Positions 22,635-28,751 of a DNA stretch of 28,751 bases are shown in pieces (positions within the stretch are counted from its first letter, which is position 1; the number at the start of each line of letters is the position of its first letter). The stretch covers positions 1 to 28,751 of the forward strand of contig JBAZOP010000040.1 of assembly GCA_041648665.1 (NCBI GenBank). The letters run 5' to 3'. Made by a program: the position numbers and the translations under genes. The notes beneath the pieces were generated by a model, which worked only from the letters and a program-made list of their open reading frames with translations, ran no database searches and was not told the origin of the DNA. Source of the stretch: a bacterium. GTDB taxonomy: Bacteria > UBA10199 > 2-02-FULL-44-16 > JAAZCA01.

Positions 22635-22878
22635 GATGAAGAGGGTGAAGGGACCGAGGCTCTCTGCGGATCAGATGCGTGCTGCCAAGGTTCGAGTCAC
22701 TACTTTTCTCGACGAGGATGTGCTCGCTGCCCTCAAGGAAACCGCCCAGGGTTCGGGCACCAGATATCAGACCCTTTTGAATCAGCTACTCAGGCAGGCG
22801 CTCATAGGCGACACGAAGACGATCCTCGAACGCCTGGAAAAACTCGAGAAGGCTGTATTCAAATCCCGCGCCGCCTAG
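22606..22878 (+). CDS. brnA: BrnA-type ribbon-helix-helix antitoxin
   Basis: A 90-aa protein with a basic N-terminus and a ribbon-helix-helix core: VRVTTFLDEDVLAALKETA (strand and helix A), then SGTRYQTLLNQLLRQAL (helix B), as in BrnA. Such antitoxins neutralise BrnT and repress their own promoter as dimers. The ATG has AGGAGG 6 nt upstream inside brnT, so the strong ribosome site is on the antitoxin, which keeps it in excess. A C-terminal ERLEKLEKAV helix could add dimer contacts. The gene ends 5 bp before a remnant of the ATP-grasp gene. Confidence 0.82.
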   Translation: MKEKIPNPDKMKRVKGPRLSADQMRAAKVRVTTFLDEDVLAALKETAQGSGTRYQTLLNQLLRQALIGDTKTILERLEKLEKAVFKSRAA

Positions 22879-22883
22879 CGCTG

Positions 22884-22925
22884 GGCGGCTGCCAGGTGCC
22901 GGTGATGTTCGATAGATCCAAATAG
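22884..22925 (+). pseudogene. 3'-end remnant of a lost ATP-grasp gene paralog
   Basis: The 42 bases encode GGCQVPVMFDRSK and a TAG stop. The intact gene at 19512-20864 ends GGCQVPVMFDKSR and TAG. Most base differences are silent (GTC to GTG, CCC to CCG, CAA to CAG, AGC to TCC) and the two residue changes are Lys/Arg swaps. This points to a once-functional diverged paralog of which only the tail remains; the sequence upstream is the BrnT/BrnA module. Confidence 0.7.
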
Positions 22926-22935
22926 TTTTCATTCT

Positions 22936-23153
22936 GGGCGTGCGCAGGCTCCGGGGCTCTCCCCCTGCTGCTGCGGCAGTTCGCTCGCTATTCGTCGACA
23001 AAAGGCCGCTGGCATCATGCGGCTTGGATGTCTTCCTCGCGTCAGCCTCCAAGCCGCGATGCCAGTCGTCCTTTTGTTCTCCTCATACGCTCGTCTCCTA
23101 AGCGCCGCTTAATGCAGCTGGGGGCAGAGCCCCTTCCAGCCTGCAGCACGCCC
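22936..23153 (+). repeat. long hairpin element 2 (218 bp) with a conserved apical loop
   Basis: Outer arms 22936-22974 and 23114-23153 pair imperfectly (GGGCGTGC...GGGGCTCT with the complementary AGAGCCCC...GCACGCCC). An inner stem pairs 22998-23016 with 23058-23077. The apex is a perfect 10-bp stem, 23019-23028 with 23048-23057, around a 19-nt loop (23029-23047). The loop matches that of element 1 in reverse orientation at 15 of 19 bases; only the 4 central bases differ. It occupies most of the gap between the paralog remnant and the next gene. Confidence 0.7.
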
Positions 23154-23216
23154 TCCGGTTCATCCCCTCTCGCGATGTGTTCCACGGTTCTTTACAGCAC
23201 CTTTAGTTCTCCTCCA

Positions 23217-23232
23217 GAAACCCCCGAAAACG
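23217..23232 (+). repeat. 16-bp direct repeat, copy 2
   Basis: Exact copy of the sequence at 21853-21868, located 64 bp after hairpin element 2. Between here and 23424 I see only the short direct repeat at 23319-23330 and an AT-rich stretch. Confidence 0.7.
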
Positions 23233-23318
23233 TGGGCGCAGCCCGGTCCGCCCGCTCACGATGCTGCCTTCCGGGTCCCGAATCCCGGTCTTTTCTCGCA
23301 GCGTGTATACTCAATTAA

Positions 23319-23330
23319 ATCAATAGGTTA
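23319..23330 (+). repeat. 12-bp direct repeat flanking the orphan gene (left copy)
   Basis: ATCAATAGGTTA is repeated exactly at 24150-24161, so the pair brackets the 23425-24018 gene and its terminator. A nearby CAATTA is also shared by both flanks. This could be a duplicated target or recombination site. Confidence 0.55.
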
Positions 23331-23424
23331 TGAGGTCGCTGAAAATGCATTATTATAGCAACTTATCCCCTGGTCCGACGATAATGGACTAGAAAGACAT
23401 CCACTATAGAGAGAAGGAGGTTCC

Positions 23425-24018
23425 ATGAGCGTGTGTGATTTTGTAAGGGATATTCCATTTTTGGAAACGTTATTCTGCAAGCCAGAAGGCCGTGTGATCG
23501 CTCCGGACGAAGATACGATCGCTGTAGGAAAAGTGAAAGAAATTAAACCGCAGATCAGGGACCTGATGTTTTTCGATGATCTTCATTGCCATTGTTCTCG
23601 ATTTCATCCAAAGGCTAAAGGCCGTGAAGTGGACAGAGTTTCTGAATTTTGTGAAGTAGGTCTCGATGCGCGCTTGCATGGTGACAAATATGTAGAGATG
23701 GCATTGAGTGAATCGGGGCTCGATCATGGCAATGTCACTGTTGCGCATTGGTGGACGGGTGAAAGAGAGATTAAATATTCAAGTCCGATGAAGTTGAATG
23801 ACGAATGGAGGTGGGTCTCTATCTGGGACAGAGATCAAAATGGCAGATTGAACTGTGGTGATCAAGTGAGGGTCAATTGGAGCCTTGATAAGGTCGAAGG
23901 ATTTGAGGATTATCTTTTCAGGTACAATTATGGCATTTGCAACGATCCTCACCCTGACGTGACGAAGCAGGTCGAGGCGGCTTATCAAAAGGCCCTCGAA
24001 TGGATAGGGTTTATCTAG
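23425..24018 (+). CDS. orphan protein with an EF-hand-like loop
   Basis: A 197-aa protein with no signal peptide, membrane helix or family I recognise. Residues 135-146 read DRDQNGRLNCGD, which fits a calcium-binding EF-hand or dockerin loop (Asp 135, Asp 137, Asn 139, Asp 146). The protein is rich in acidic and aromatic residues (AHWWTG, DEWRWVSIW) and has seven Cys. The ATG has AGGAGG 6 nt upstream. A strong terminator follows at 24059-24082. Its DNA is visibly richer in A and T than the genes on either side, and 12-bp direct repeats bracket it, so recent acquisition is likely. A defence, immunity or cargo role would be a guess. Confidence 0.75.
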   Translation: MSVCDFVRDIPFLETLFCKPEGRVIAPDEDTIAVGKVKEIKPQIRDLMFFDDLHCHCSRFHPKAKGREVDRVSEFCEVGLDARLHGDKYVEMALSESGLDHGNVTVAHWWTGEREIKYSSPMKLNDEWRWVSIWDRDQNGRLNCGDQVRVNWSLDKVEGFEDYLFRYNYGICNDPHPDVTKQVEAAYQKALEWIGFI

Positions 24019-24058
24019 CTTCCAATTTAAAAGGTTATTATTTGAAACTCTAAAACAG

Positions 24059-24082
24059 GCCCCGCTTCGGCGGGGCTTTTTT
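24059..24082 (+). terminator. rho-independent terminator of the orphan gene
   Basis: GCCCCGC-TTCG-GCGGGGC (24059-24076), a 7-bp stem with the stable UUCG tetraloop, followed by six T. Confidence 0.88.
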
Positions 24083-24149
24083 GCCTCGTCTGTCATCCTG
24101 GGCTTAATAGTCAAAAATGTGTGCTCAAACCCAGCAATTAATGTGTTTT

Positions 24150-24193
24150 ATCAATAGGTTAAGGCCCCTTTTCAGGTGCAGCGAATCGCAGCA
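24150..24193 (+). repeat. second copies of the 12-bp and 32-bp repeats, adjoining
   Basis: ATCAATAGGTTA (24150-24161) runs directly into the second copy of the 32-bp repeat (24161-24193, core CCTTTTCAGGTGCAG at 24167-24181). Two repeat families thus meet at one point, which marks a likely rearrangement junction. The gap 24019-24455 otherwise holds the terminator and the toxin-antitoxin promoter region. Confidence 0.6.
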
Positions 24194-24281
24194 GTGGTGC
24201 AGCGTTTTCGGCGTCATTCAGATCAGCATCCCGCGAAATTTAAGCAGATTTTTCTGGAGCGTACGTTACGTATATGATCAA

Positions 24282-24421
24282 ATGTACATATAACAGTATG
24301 CAATGTTAGATAAAGGCTAGATAACTCTTTGTAATAACGGGCTAATTTAGTTAGCAACTTTTGCCGGCCAAGAGCCGATAATTATAGTGGAACGTACATA
24401 TAGCTTGAATGAAATGTACAT
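24282..24421 (+). promoter_or_regulatory. repeated ATGTACAT operator-like palindromes
   Basis: ATGTACAT occurs at 24282-24289 and 24414-24421, with a one-base variant ACGTACAT at 24392-24399. The last lies between the -35 and -10 boxes of the antitoxin promoter, where a bound repressor would block polymerase. Type II antitoxins commonly bind such repeated palindromes. Confidence 0.5.
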
Positions 24422-24433
24422 TTAAACTATAAT
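24405..24433 (+). promoter_or_regulatory. sigma70-type promoter of the Phd/RelE pair
   Basis: TTGAAT (24405-24410), a 17-nt spacer and a perfect TATAAT (24428-24433), followed by AGGAGG and the antitoxin ATG at 24456. Confidence 0.7.
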
Positions 24434-24455
24434 TAATCCAGGAGGCAGGAAAATC

Positions 24456-24731
24456 ATGACAAAGGCGATGAAAATAACAGAGGCCAGAAGCAGCTTGATG
24501 GAAATTCCAAAACTCCTTGCCGGGCCTTCTGCGCCAGAGGCGATCGAGGTTACAAAGCGTGGCGTGCCCGTGCTTTATATGGTTTCGCCGGAGGAATACA
24601 TGTCTCTTTCAGAGACAAGAGAGATCATTGCCGACAGGACTGTGCTTAGAGGTATTGAACGCGGTCTGAAGGATGCTGAAGAAGGGCGACTGCATTCTGC
24701 TGAAGAGGTGAGGAAAAAACTCGGCCTGTGA
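24456..24731 (+). CDS. Phd/YefM-family antitoxin
   Basis: A 91-aa protein. The N-terminal half (KITEARSSLMEIPKLL, then EVTKRGVPVLYMVSPEEYMSL) is the Phd/YefM DNA-binding dimer fold, including the common [KR]-x-G-x-P-V-[AL]-x-[LM]-[VI]-S-x-x-E-[YF] motif. The C-terminal helical part (LRGIERGLKDAEEGRLHSAEEV) is the usual toxin-wrapping tail. It has AGGAGG upstream and lies behind a promoter with palindromic operators, as expected for self-repression. The toxin gene starts one base after its stop. Confidence 0.88.
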   Translation: MTKAMKITEARSSLMEIPKLLAGPSAPEAIEVTKRGVPVLYMVSPEEYMSLSETREIIADRTVLRGIERGLKDAEEGRLHSAEEVRKKLGL

Positions 24732-24732
24732 A

Positions 24733-25071
24733 ATGTCCCAACTTATTATTCATAACGTTTCATTTACGGACACGTATATCGAGTCACTCAGTGCTATAAA
24801 AAAGCACGGGAAAAATATTGCCCTTGCTATACAAGAAGCGGCTGAAGGACTTTGTCTTTATCCTGAGAAAAAGGGTTATCCTCTTACTAGGCAGTTGGCT
24901 GGGCTCTGGAGCAAGCGAGTATATCGTCAAAGGTATCGGTTAATTTATCAAATTAATGATGACACGGCGCCGCCATCGGTCGAGGTGCTGTTCGCAGGAA
25001 TTCGCAAGGAAGGAAGTAAGGCGGATGTTTACGATCGAGCAAAAAAGGTTCTGACTAAAGTCCGCAACTAA
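24733..25071 (+). CDS. RelE/ParE-superfamily toxin
   Basis: A 112-aa basic protein following the antitoxin by one base, so translation is coupled. The central motif LAGLWSKRVYRQRYRLIYQIND matches the RelE/ParE core (a strand with R-x-x-x-R-x-[IV]-Y). The C-terminus carries VEVLFAGIRKEGSKADVYDRAKKVL, equivalent to the family's final strand and helix with H/R-x-x-x-x-Y. RelE members cut mRNA on ribosomes and ParE members inhibit gyrase. The sequence alone favours RelE-type mRNA cleavage through the Arg and Tyr residues, but this is not certain. Confidence 0.85.
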   Translation: MSQLIIHNVSFTDTYIESLSAIKKHGKNIALAIQEAAEGLCLYPEKKGYPLTRQLAGLWSKRVYRQRYRLIYQINDDTAPPSVEVLFAGIRKEGSKADVYDRAKKVLTKVRN

Positions 25072-25077
25072 ACGATC

Positions 25078-25106
25078 TGACGCCGATGCGTCAAATTCAC
25101 GTTTTT
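25078..25106 (+). terminator. weak terminator after the toxin gene
   Basis: TGACGC-CGAT-GCGTCA (25078-25093) is followed, after 8 bases, by six T. The gap between hairpin and T-run makes it a poor terminator. It lies in the 36-bp space between convergent genes. Confidence 0.35.
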
Positions 25107-25107
25107 T

Positions 25108-26205
25108 CTATTTCCCCGTCCCAGTGCGTTTGAAGAAATGTTTTGAATCACCCCACTGATCCCAGCCGACTGTTTCGCCGATGGAATGGATGCGCTTTTC
25201 GAGGCAACCCCTGCACATGTCCGCGTCCTCGCCAACGCAGGGTTTGTCTTCGTAGAGCAGGTAGTCCCCACGGTACTCCTGCGGCGTGAGGTTCGGCATC
25301 ACGATGTTGGCGCCGGCCAAGAGCCCCAGCTCGCGGCCCCTGGGATCGAGCGACTGGAGCGCTGTGGCTGCCGCGATGTTGACGTCCTTGAGCGCAAGCC
25401 TCGTGACTGCGATCATCTTGAGGGCGAGCGAGAGTCGCCGTTTTTTCTCCTCCTCGGTGTTCACCGCCTCTCTTCCGAGAGGGGTCTCGCCGTGGACCAC
25501 GTACGGCCCCATTCCGATCATGTCGATGTCCATGTCCTTGAAGAAGAGTATGTCGCGGCTGAGGTGGGCAGCGCTCTGCCCGGGCAGTCCTATCATCACC
25601 CCGGTCCCCACTTGGTAGCCGGCGCGCCGGAGCATCTTCAGGCATTCGATCCTGCGATCGAAGTCCTGGGTCGCAGGGTGAAGCGTCTCGAAGAGCGCCC
25701 TGTCGGATGTCTCAATGCGCAATAGATACCGGTGCGCCCCTGATTCGAACCAGCGCCTGTATGTCTCCTTTGTCTGCTCGCCGCAGGAGAGGGTGATGCC
25801 GAGCTTTCCATCCGAGAGTTTCTTTATATCCCTCGTCAGCCGGTCCACCATCTCCACGAATTCAGGGTCGCATCGCTCGCCCGACTGCAGCACCACTGAG
25901 CCGTAGCGATTGTCGAGGGCGAATCTGGCGCAGGCCAGGATCTCCTCGCCGGACATGGTGTAGCGCCTCATCGAGTGGTCGCGGCGGATGCCGCAATAGA
26001 AGCAGTTCCTGGAACAGACGTTGGAGAACTCGATGAGCCCCCTGAAATACACGACCGCGCCTGCGCGCGTTCTCTTCACCTCATATGCGGCTTTGAAGAG
26101 TTCCTGTATCTGAGAGGGGTCCTTGAGGGATAAGAGTTCTTCGATCGCGCCTGTATCCGCGGACTCCGAGTCCTTGATTTTTGCTATGGACGATGAGATG
26201 CCCAT
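25108..26205 (-). CDS. hydE: HydE-like radical SAM protein
   Basis: A 365-aa radical SAM enzyme. The cluster motif is CSRNCFYCG (Cys 64, 68, 71). RGLIEFSNVC before it and RYTMSGEEIL after it are typical of HydE, which helps build the dithiolate part of the [FeFe]-hydrogenase H-cluster. A second Cys set C-x7-C-x2-C (Cys 323, 331, 334) matches the optional second cluster site of HydE. It starts 10 bp after gcvPB, with AAGGAG near the gcvPB stop, so it belongs to the glycine decarboxylase operon. No hydF, hydG or hydrogenase gene is in view. Related radical SAM proteins that make lipoate in pairs are an alternative reading, favoured by the operon. The family is firm and the role moderate. Confidence 0.75.
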   Translation of the reverse strand: MGISSSIAKIKDSESADTGAIEELLSLKDPSQIQELFKAAYEVKRTRAGAVVYFRGLIEFSNVCSRNCFYCGIRRDHSMRRYTMSGEEILACARFALDNRYGSVVLQSGERCDPEFVEMVDRLTRDIKKLSDGKLGITLSCGEQTKETYRRWFESGAHRYLLRIETSDRALFETLHPATQDFDRRIECLKMLRRAGYQVGTGVMIGLPGQSAAHLSRDILFFKDMDIDMIGMGPYVVHGETPLGREAVNTEEEKKRRLSLALKMIAVTRLALKDVNIAAATALQSLDPRGRELGLLAGANIVMPNLTPQEYRGDYLLYEDKPCVGEDADMCRGCLEKRIHSIGETVGWDQWGDSKHFFKRTGTGK

Positions 26206-26215
26206 GCCGGTTGAT

Positions 26216-27709
26216 CTACTCCTTCAGCACGAGCTCTTTTGCCGCCCGGACTTCGTCGAGCCTGCGCCTGAACGGGCGGTAGGGGGCGTTCTTCACGAGA
26301 TCCGGATCCTGTTCGCATTCCTTTGCGATGGAGAGCATCGCGTCGCAGAAGCTGTCGAGCAGTTCCTTTGACTCGGTCTCGGTGGGCTCGATCATGATGG
26401 CGCCGTGGACGATGAGCGGGAAATATACCGTGGGTGGATGGAAGCCGTAGTCCATGAGCCTCTTTGCGATGTCCAGGGTCTTGATCCCGGATTTCTGCTG
26501 CAGCTTGTCGGAGAATACGCACTCGTGCATGCAGCGCTTGGTGTAGGGCATGTCGTACGCCCCTTCGAGCCTTGCCCTCACGTAGTTGGCGTTCAGCACC
26601 GCCATGCGCGTGGCTACGGCCAGCCCCTCTGCGCCCAGCTCCCTGATATACGTGTATGCGCGGAGCAGGATTCCGAAATTGCCGAAGAAGGTGTTGATCC
26701 TTCCGATGGAATTCGGGTGCCTCTCCGATATCCTGTACGTCTCTTTGTCTTTGACTATGCGCGGGATCGGCAGGAACTGTTCCAGCCCCTTTGTCACCGC
26801 CACGGGGCCTGCGCCCGGGCCGCCGCCGCCGTGCGGGGTGCCGAAGGTCTTGTGCAGGTTGATGTGCATAAGATCCGCGCCGATCTCGCCCGGTTTGACG
26901 ACCCCCATCAGCGCGTTGAGATTTGCGCCGTCGAGGTAGACCAGCCCGCCCTTGGCGTGCACGATCTCCGCGACCTCCTTGAAATGCTCCTCGAAGATCC
27001 CCAGCGTGTTGGGGTTTGTTATCATTATGGCCGCGACCTCGTCGTCCATGGCGGCCGCTACTGCTGCGGGATCGAGCAGACCGTCCGGCCCGGATTTGAT
27101 CGTGACGACGCTGTAGTGGCAGGTCGCCGCTGAAGCTGGGTTGGTGCCGTGCGCAGAGTCGGGGATCAGGACCTTGCTGCGCGGGTTGCCGCGCATGGTG
27201 TGATACGCCCTGATCATCAGCATGCCGGTGAGCTCGCCGTGGCTGCCTGCGGCAGGCCAGAGCGTCGCCGCGCTCATGCCCGTTATCTCGGCGAGGTATT
27301 TCTCCAGCTCATAGCAGACCTTGAGATTGCCCTGGACCGTGGATTCCGGCTGAAACGGGTGTGTGTCTGCGAAGCCGGGGAGGGCTGCCGCGCGGTTTGC
27401 GATCTTTGGGTTGTACTTCATCGTGCAGGAGCCGAGCGGATAGAAGCCCAGGTCCTTGGAGTAGTTCTGCGTGGAGAGCCTGGTGAAGTGGCGGGTCACG
27501 TCGGCCTCGCACAGCTCCGGCAGCTCTGGCACCAGATCGCGCGTCATCTTGCCGAAGGCCTCGCAGGAGTTGAACGGAGGCACGTCGCGCGTCGGCAATG
27601 AGATGCCGCGCCTGCCCGCCACGCTCTGCGCAAAGACGCTGGACTCCTCCAGGAGGAGTCCATTGGTCCCTCCTCCGGTGCGGCCGTCTGTGTCGTGTCC
27701 TTTATCCAT
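26216..27709 (-). CDS. gcvPB: glycine dehydrogenase (decarboxylating) subunit 2
   Basis: A 497-aa pyridoxal-phosphate subunit of the two-part P-protein, which decarboxylates glycine and passes the aminomethyl group to lipoyl-GcvH. The PLP-binding Lys is residue 287 in HINLHKTFGTPHGGGGPG. The upstream LGSCTMKYNPK motif (92-102), SAHGTNPAS (185-193) and the PTETESKELLD tail are typical of the beta subunit. The start lies 6 bp after the gcvPA stop. Length is normal. GcvH, GcvT and lipoamide dehydrogenase are not in the window and may lie to the right. Confidence 0.95.
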   Translation of the reverse strand: MDKGHDTDGRTGGGTNGLLLEESSVFAQSVAGRRGISLPTRDVPPFNSCEAFGKMTRDLVPELPELCEADVTRHFTRLSTQNYSKDLGFYPLGSCTMKYNPKIANRAAALPGFADTHPFQPESTVQGNLKVCYELEKYLAEITGMSAATLWPAAGSHGELTGMLMIRAYHTMRGNPRSKVLIPDSAHGTNPASAATCHYSVVTIKSGPDGLLDPAAVAAAMDDEVAAIMITNPNTLGIFEEHFKEVAEIVHAKGGLVYLDGANLNALMGVVKPGEIGADLMHINLHKTFGTPHGGGGPGAGPVAVTKGLEQFLPIPRIVKDKETYRISERHPNSIGRINTFFGNFGILLRAYTYIRELGAEGLAVATRMAVLNANYVRARLEGAYDMPYTKRCMHECVFSDKLQQKSGIKTLDIAKRLMDYGFHPPTVYFPLIVHGAIMIEPTETESKELLDSFCDAMLSIAKECEQDPDLVKNAPYRPFRRRLDEVRAAKELVLKE

Positions 27710-27715
27710 AGAAAA

Positions 27716-28751
27716 TTACCCTTTGAGCACCTTCCCGAGCTGCTCGGCATAGCGGTCGATTTCTTCCTTCGTATTGAGCTCAGTGGCGCAGACCAGGATA
27801 TTGCGGTCCATGTCGGGTTCCCATTTACCCAGGTCTATGCCGCCCATGATCCCCTCTGCCGCCAGCTTTGAGAGCACCTCCGATGCGGGATTCTCCGTCT
27901 CGATCACGAATTCGTTGAAGGTCGGCGCCTCGAAGGGGAGCTCGACCCCTTTCACCGAGGAGAGTTTTTTCTTGGCGTAGTCGGCCTTGGCCGCGTTGAT
28001 GGAAGCGAGCTCGCGCATCCCCTCCTTGCCCAGCATGGACATGTAGATCGCCGCAGTCGTGGCGCAGAGCGCCTGGTTGGAGCAGATGTTGGAGGTGGCC
28101 CTCTCGCGGCGGATGTGCTGCTCGCGCGTGGAGAGGGTGAGCACGTAGCCCGGGCGGCCGTTCGCGTCCGCTGTCCTGCCGCAGATGCGGCCGGGCATGT
28201 CGCGCACGAGTTCCTTCCTGGCCGTGAATATGCCGAGCGTTGGTCCTCCGAAGCTGACCGGGAGCCCGAGGGAGAGGCCCTCGCCCACCGCGATGTCCGC
28301 GCCCCAGTTGCCCGGCGGGTTGAGGATGCCCAGGGAGATCGGCTCCGGGACCACGGCGACGAGGAGCGCCCCCGCCGCGTGCGCCTTCTCCGCTACGTCG
28401 GAGAGGTCCTCCACGATGCCGAAGAAGTTCGGGAACTGCACGAAGACCGCCGCCACGTCCTGCGAGATCATCGATTTCAGCTCGCTGCGGTCGATGTGCC
28501 CGGCGGAGGAGGGGATGGTGCCCACCTCTTTTTCGTTCGCGATCACGGTCTCGATCACGTGCCTGTATTCAGGGTGCATGTTGTCCGGGAGCAGGATTTT
28601 TTTCCTGTTCTTGGAGACCCTGCGTGCCATGAGTGCGGCGTCGGCTCCTGCTGTGGCGCCGCTGTAGTGGGAGGCGTTGGAGACGTCCATGCGGAAGAGC
28701 CTGCATATCAGCGACTGGTACTCGAACATCGCCTGGAGCGTGCCCTGACCC
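27716..28751 (-). CDS. gcvPA: glycine dehydrogenase (decarboxylating) subunit 1, N-terminus cut off
   Basis: The frame runs from the stop at 27716 to the right edge, giving about 345 residues of a protein that is usually about 440-450 aa. It begins in GQGTLQAMFEYQSLICRLFRMDVSNAS, an internal segment of the alpha subunit, so the true start is beyond the window. Other landmarks are YSGATAGADA, FVQFPNFFG, SFGGPTLG, GRICGRTAD and a TLSTREQHIRRERATSNICSN-type block. It partners with gcvPB, which follows after 6 bp. The ATG at 28729 is internal and not a start. Confidence 0.95.
   Translation of the reverse strand, partial: GQGTLQAMFEYQSLICRLFRMDVSNASHYSGATAGADAALMARRVSKNRKKILLPDNMHPEYRHVIETVIANEKEVGTIPSSAGHIDRSELKSMISQDVAAVFVQFPNFFGIVEDLSDVAEKAHAAGALLVAVVPEPISLGILNPPGNWGADIAVGEGLSLGLPVSFGGPTLGIFTARKELVRDMPGRICGRTADANGRPGYVLTLSTREQHIRRERATSNICSNQALCATTAAIYMSMLGKEGMRELASINAAKADYAKKKLSSVKGVELPFEAPTFNEFVIETENPASEVLSKLAAEGIMGGIDLGKWEPDMDRNILVCATELNTKEEIDRYAEQLGKVLKG

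Noticed and set aside
21937..23153. Integron attC sites
   Set aside because: The hairpins are longer than usual attC sites, the GTTRRRY/RYYYAAC boxes are absent at their ends, and no integrase gene is nearby.
20865..24455. CRISPR array
   Set aside because: Repeats are few, of unequal length, not regularly spaced, and there are no cas genes; the 11-bp array is far too short in unit length.

Overview
The window looks like a chromosome segment of a G+C-rich Gram-negative bacterium, most like an uncultivated deltaproteobacterial-type lineage. A TonB-type energy transducer, a lipoprotein and Sec-exported proteins indicate an outer membrane. A two-subunit glycine decarboxylase and a HydE-type radical SAM protein suggest an anaerobic or facultative life. 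This placement is inference from gene content; there is no rRNA, tRNA, phage or IS transposase gene in the window to anchor it.

Layout. Positions 1-3831 hold sugar-phosphate genes: the tail of a mannose-6-phosphate isomerase, a C-terminally short mannose-1-phosphate guanylyltransferase, a convergent sucrose-phosphate-synthase-like GT4 glycosyltransferase and an organophosphate antiporter. Positions 3936-11264 are almost filled by two giant paralogous leftward genes (1118 and about 1206 codons) that I do not recognise. Each has a helical N-terminal half, a multi-membrane-segment core and a conserved soluble tail. From 11454 to 18441 is ordinary housekeeping sequence: HAD hydrolase-rlmN, a small palindromic repeat element, mtnP-PfkB kinase, a secreted protein, recO-tonB-osmC, and a ZIP metal transporter coupled to a lipoprotein. 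Another exported protein (18930-19394) is divergent from an ATP-grasp-like enzyme (19512-20864).

Positions 20865-25071 form an accessory, repeat-rich island. In order it holds an 11-bp-period tandem repeat, a head-to-head inverted duplication of two four-helix-bundle (23S rRNA IVS family) genes around a 24-bp palindrome, a 230-bp hairpin element, a BrnT/BrnA toxin-antitoxin pair, and the last 13 codons of a lost paralog of the ATP-grasp gene. A second 218-bp hairpin element, an AT-richer orphan gene flanked by short direct repeats, and a Phd/RelE-type toxin-antitoxin pair follow. The two hairpin elements lie in opposite orientation and share an almost identical 19-nt apical loop on a 10-bp stem whose sequence has changed with compensation on both sides. 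That is the most notable structure in the window.

Positions 25108-28751 are a leftward gcvPA-gcvPB-hydE-like operon cut by the right edge. The HydE-like gene next to the glycine cleavage enzyme, with no other hydrogenase maturation gene visible, leaves open whether it serves hydrogenase maturation or a glycine-cleavage-linked step such as lipoate synthesis.
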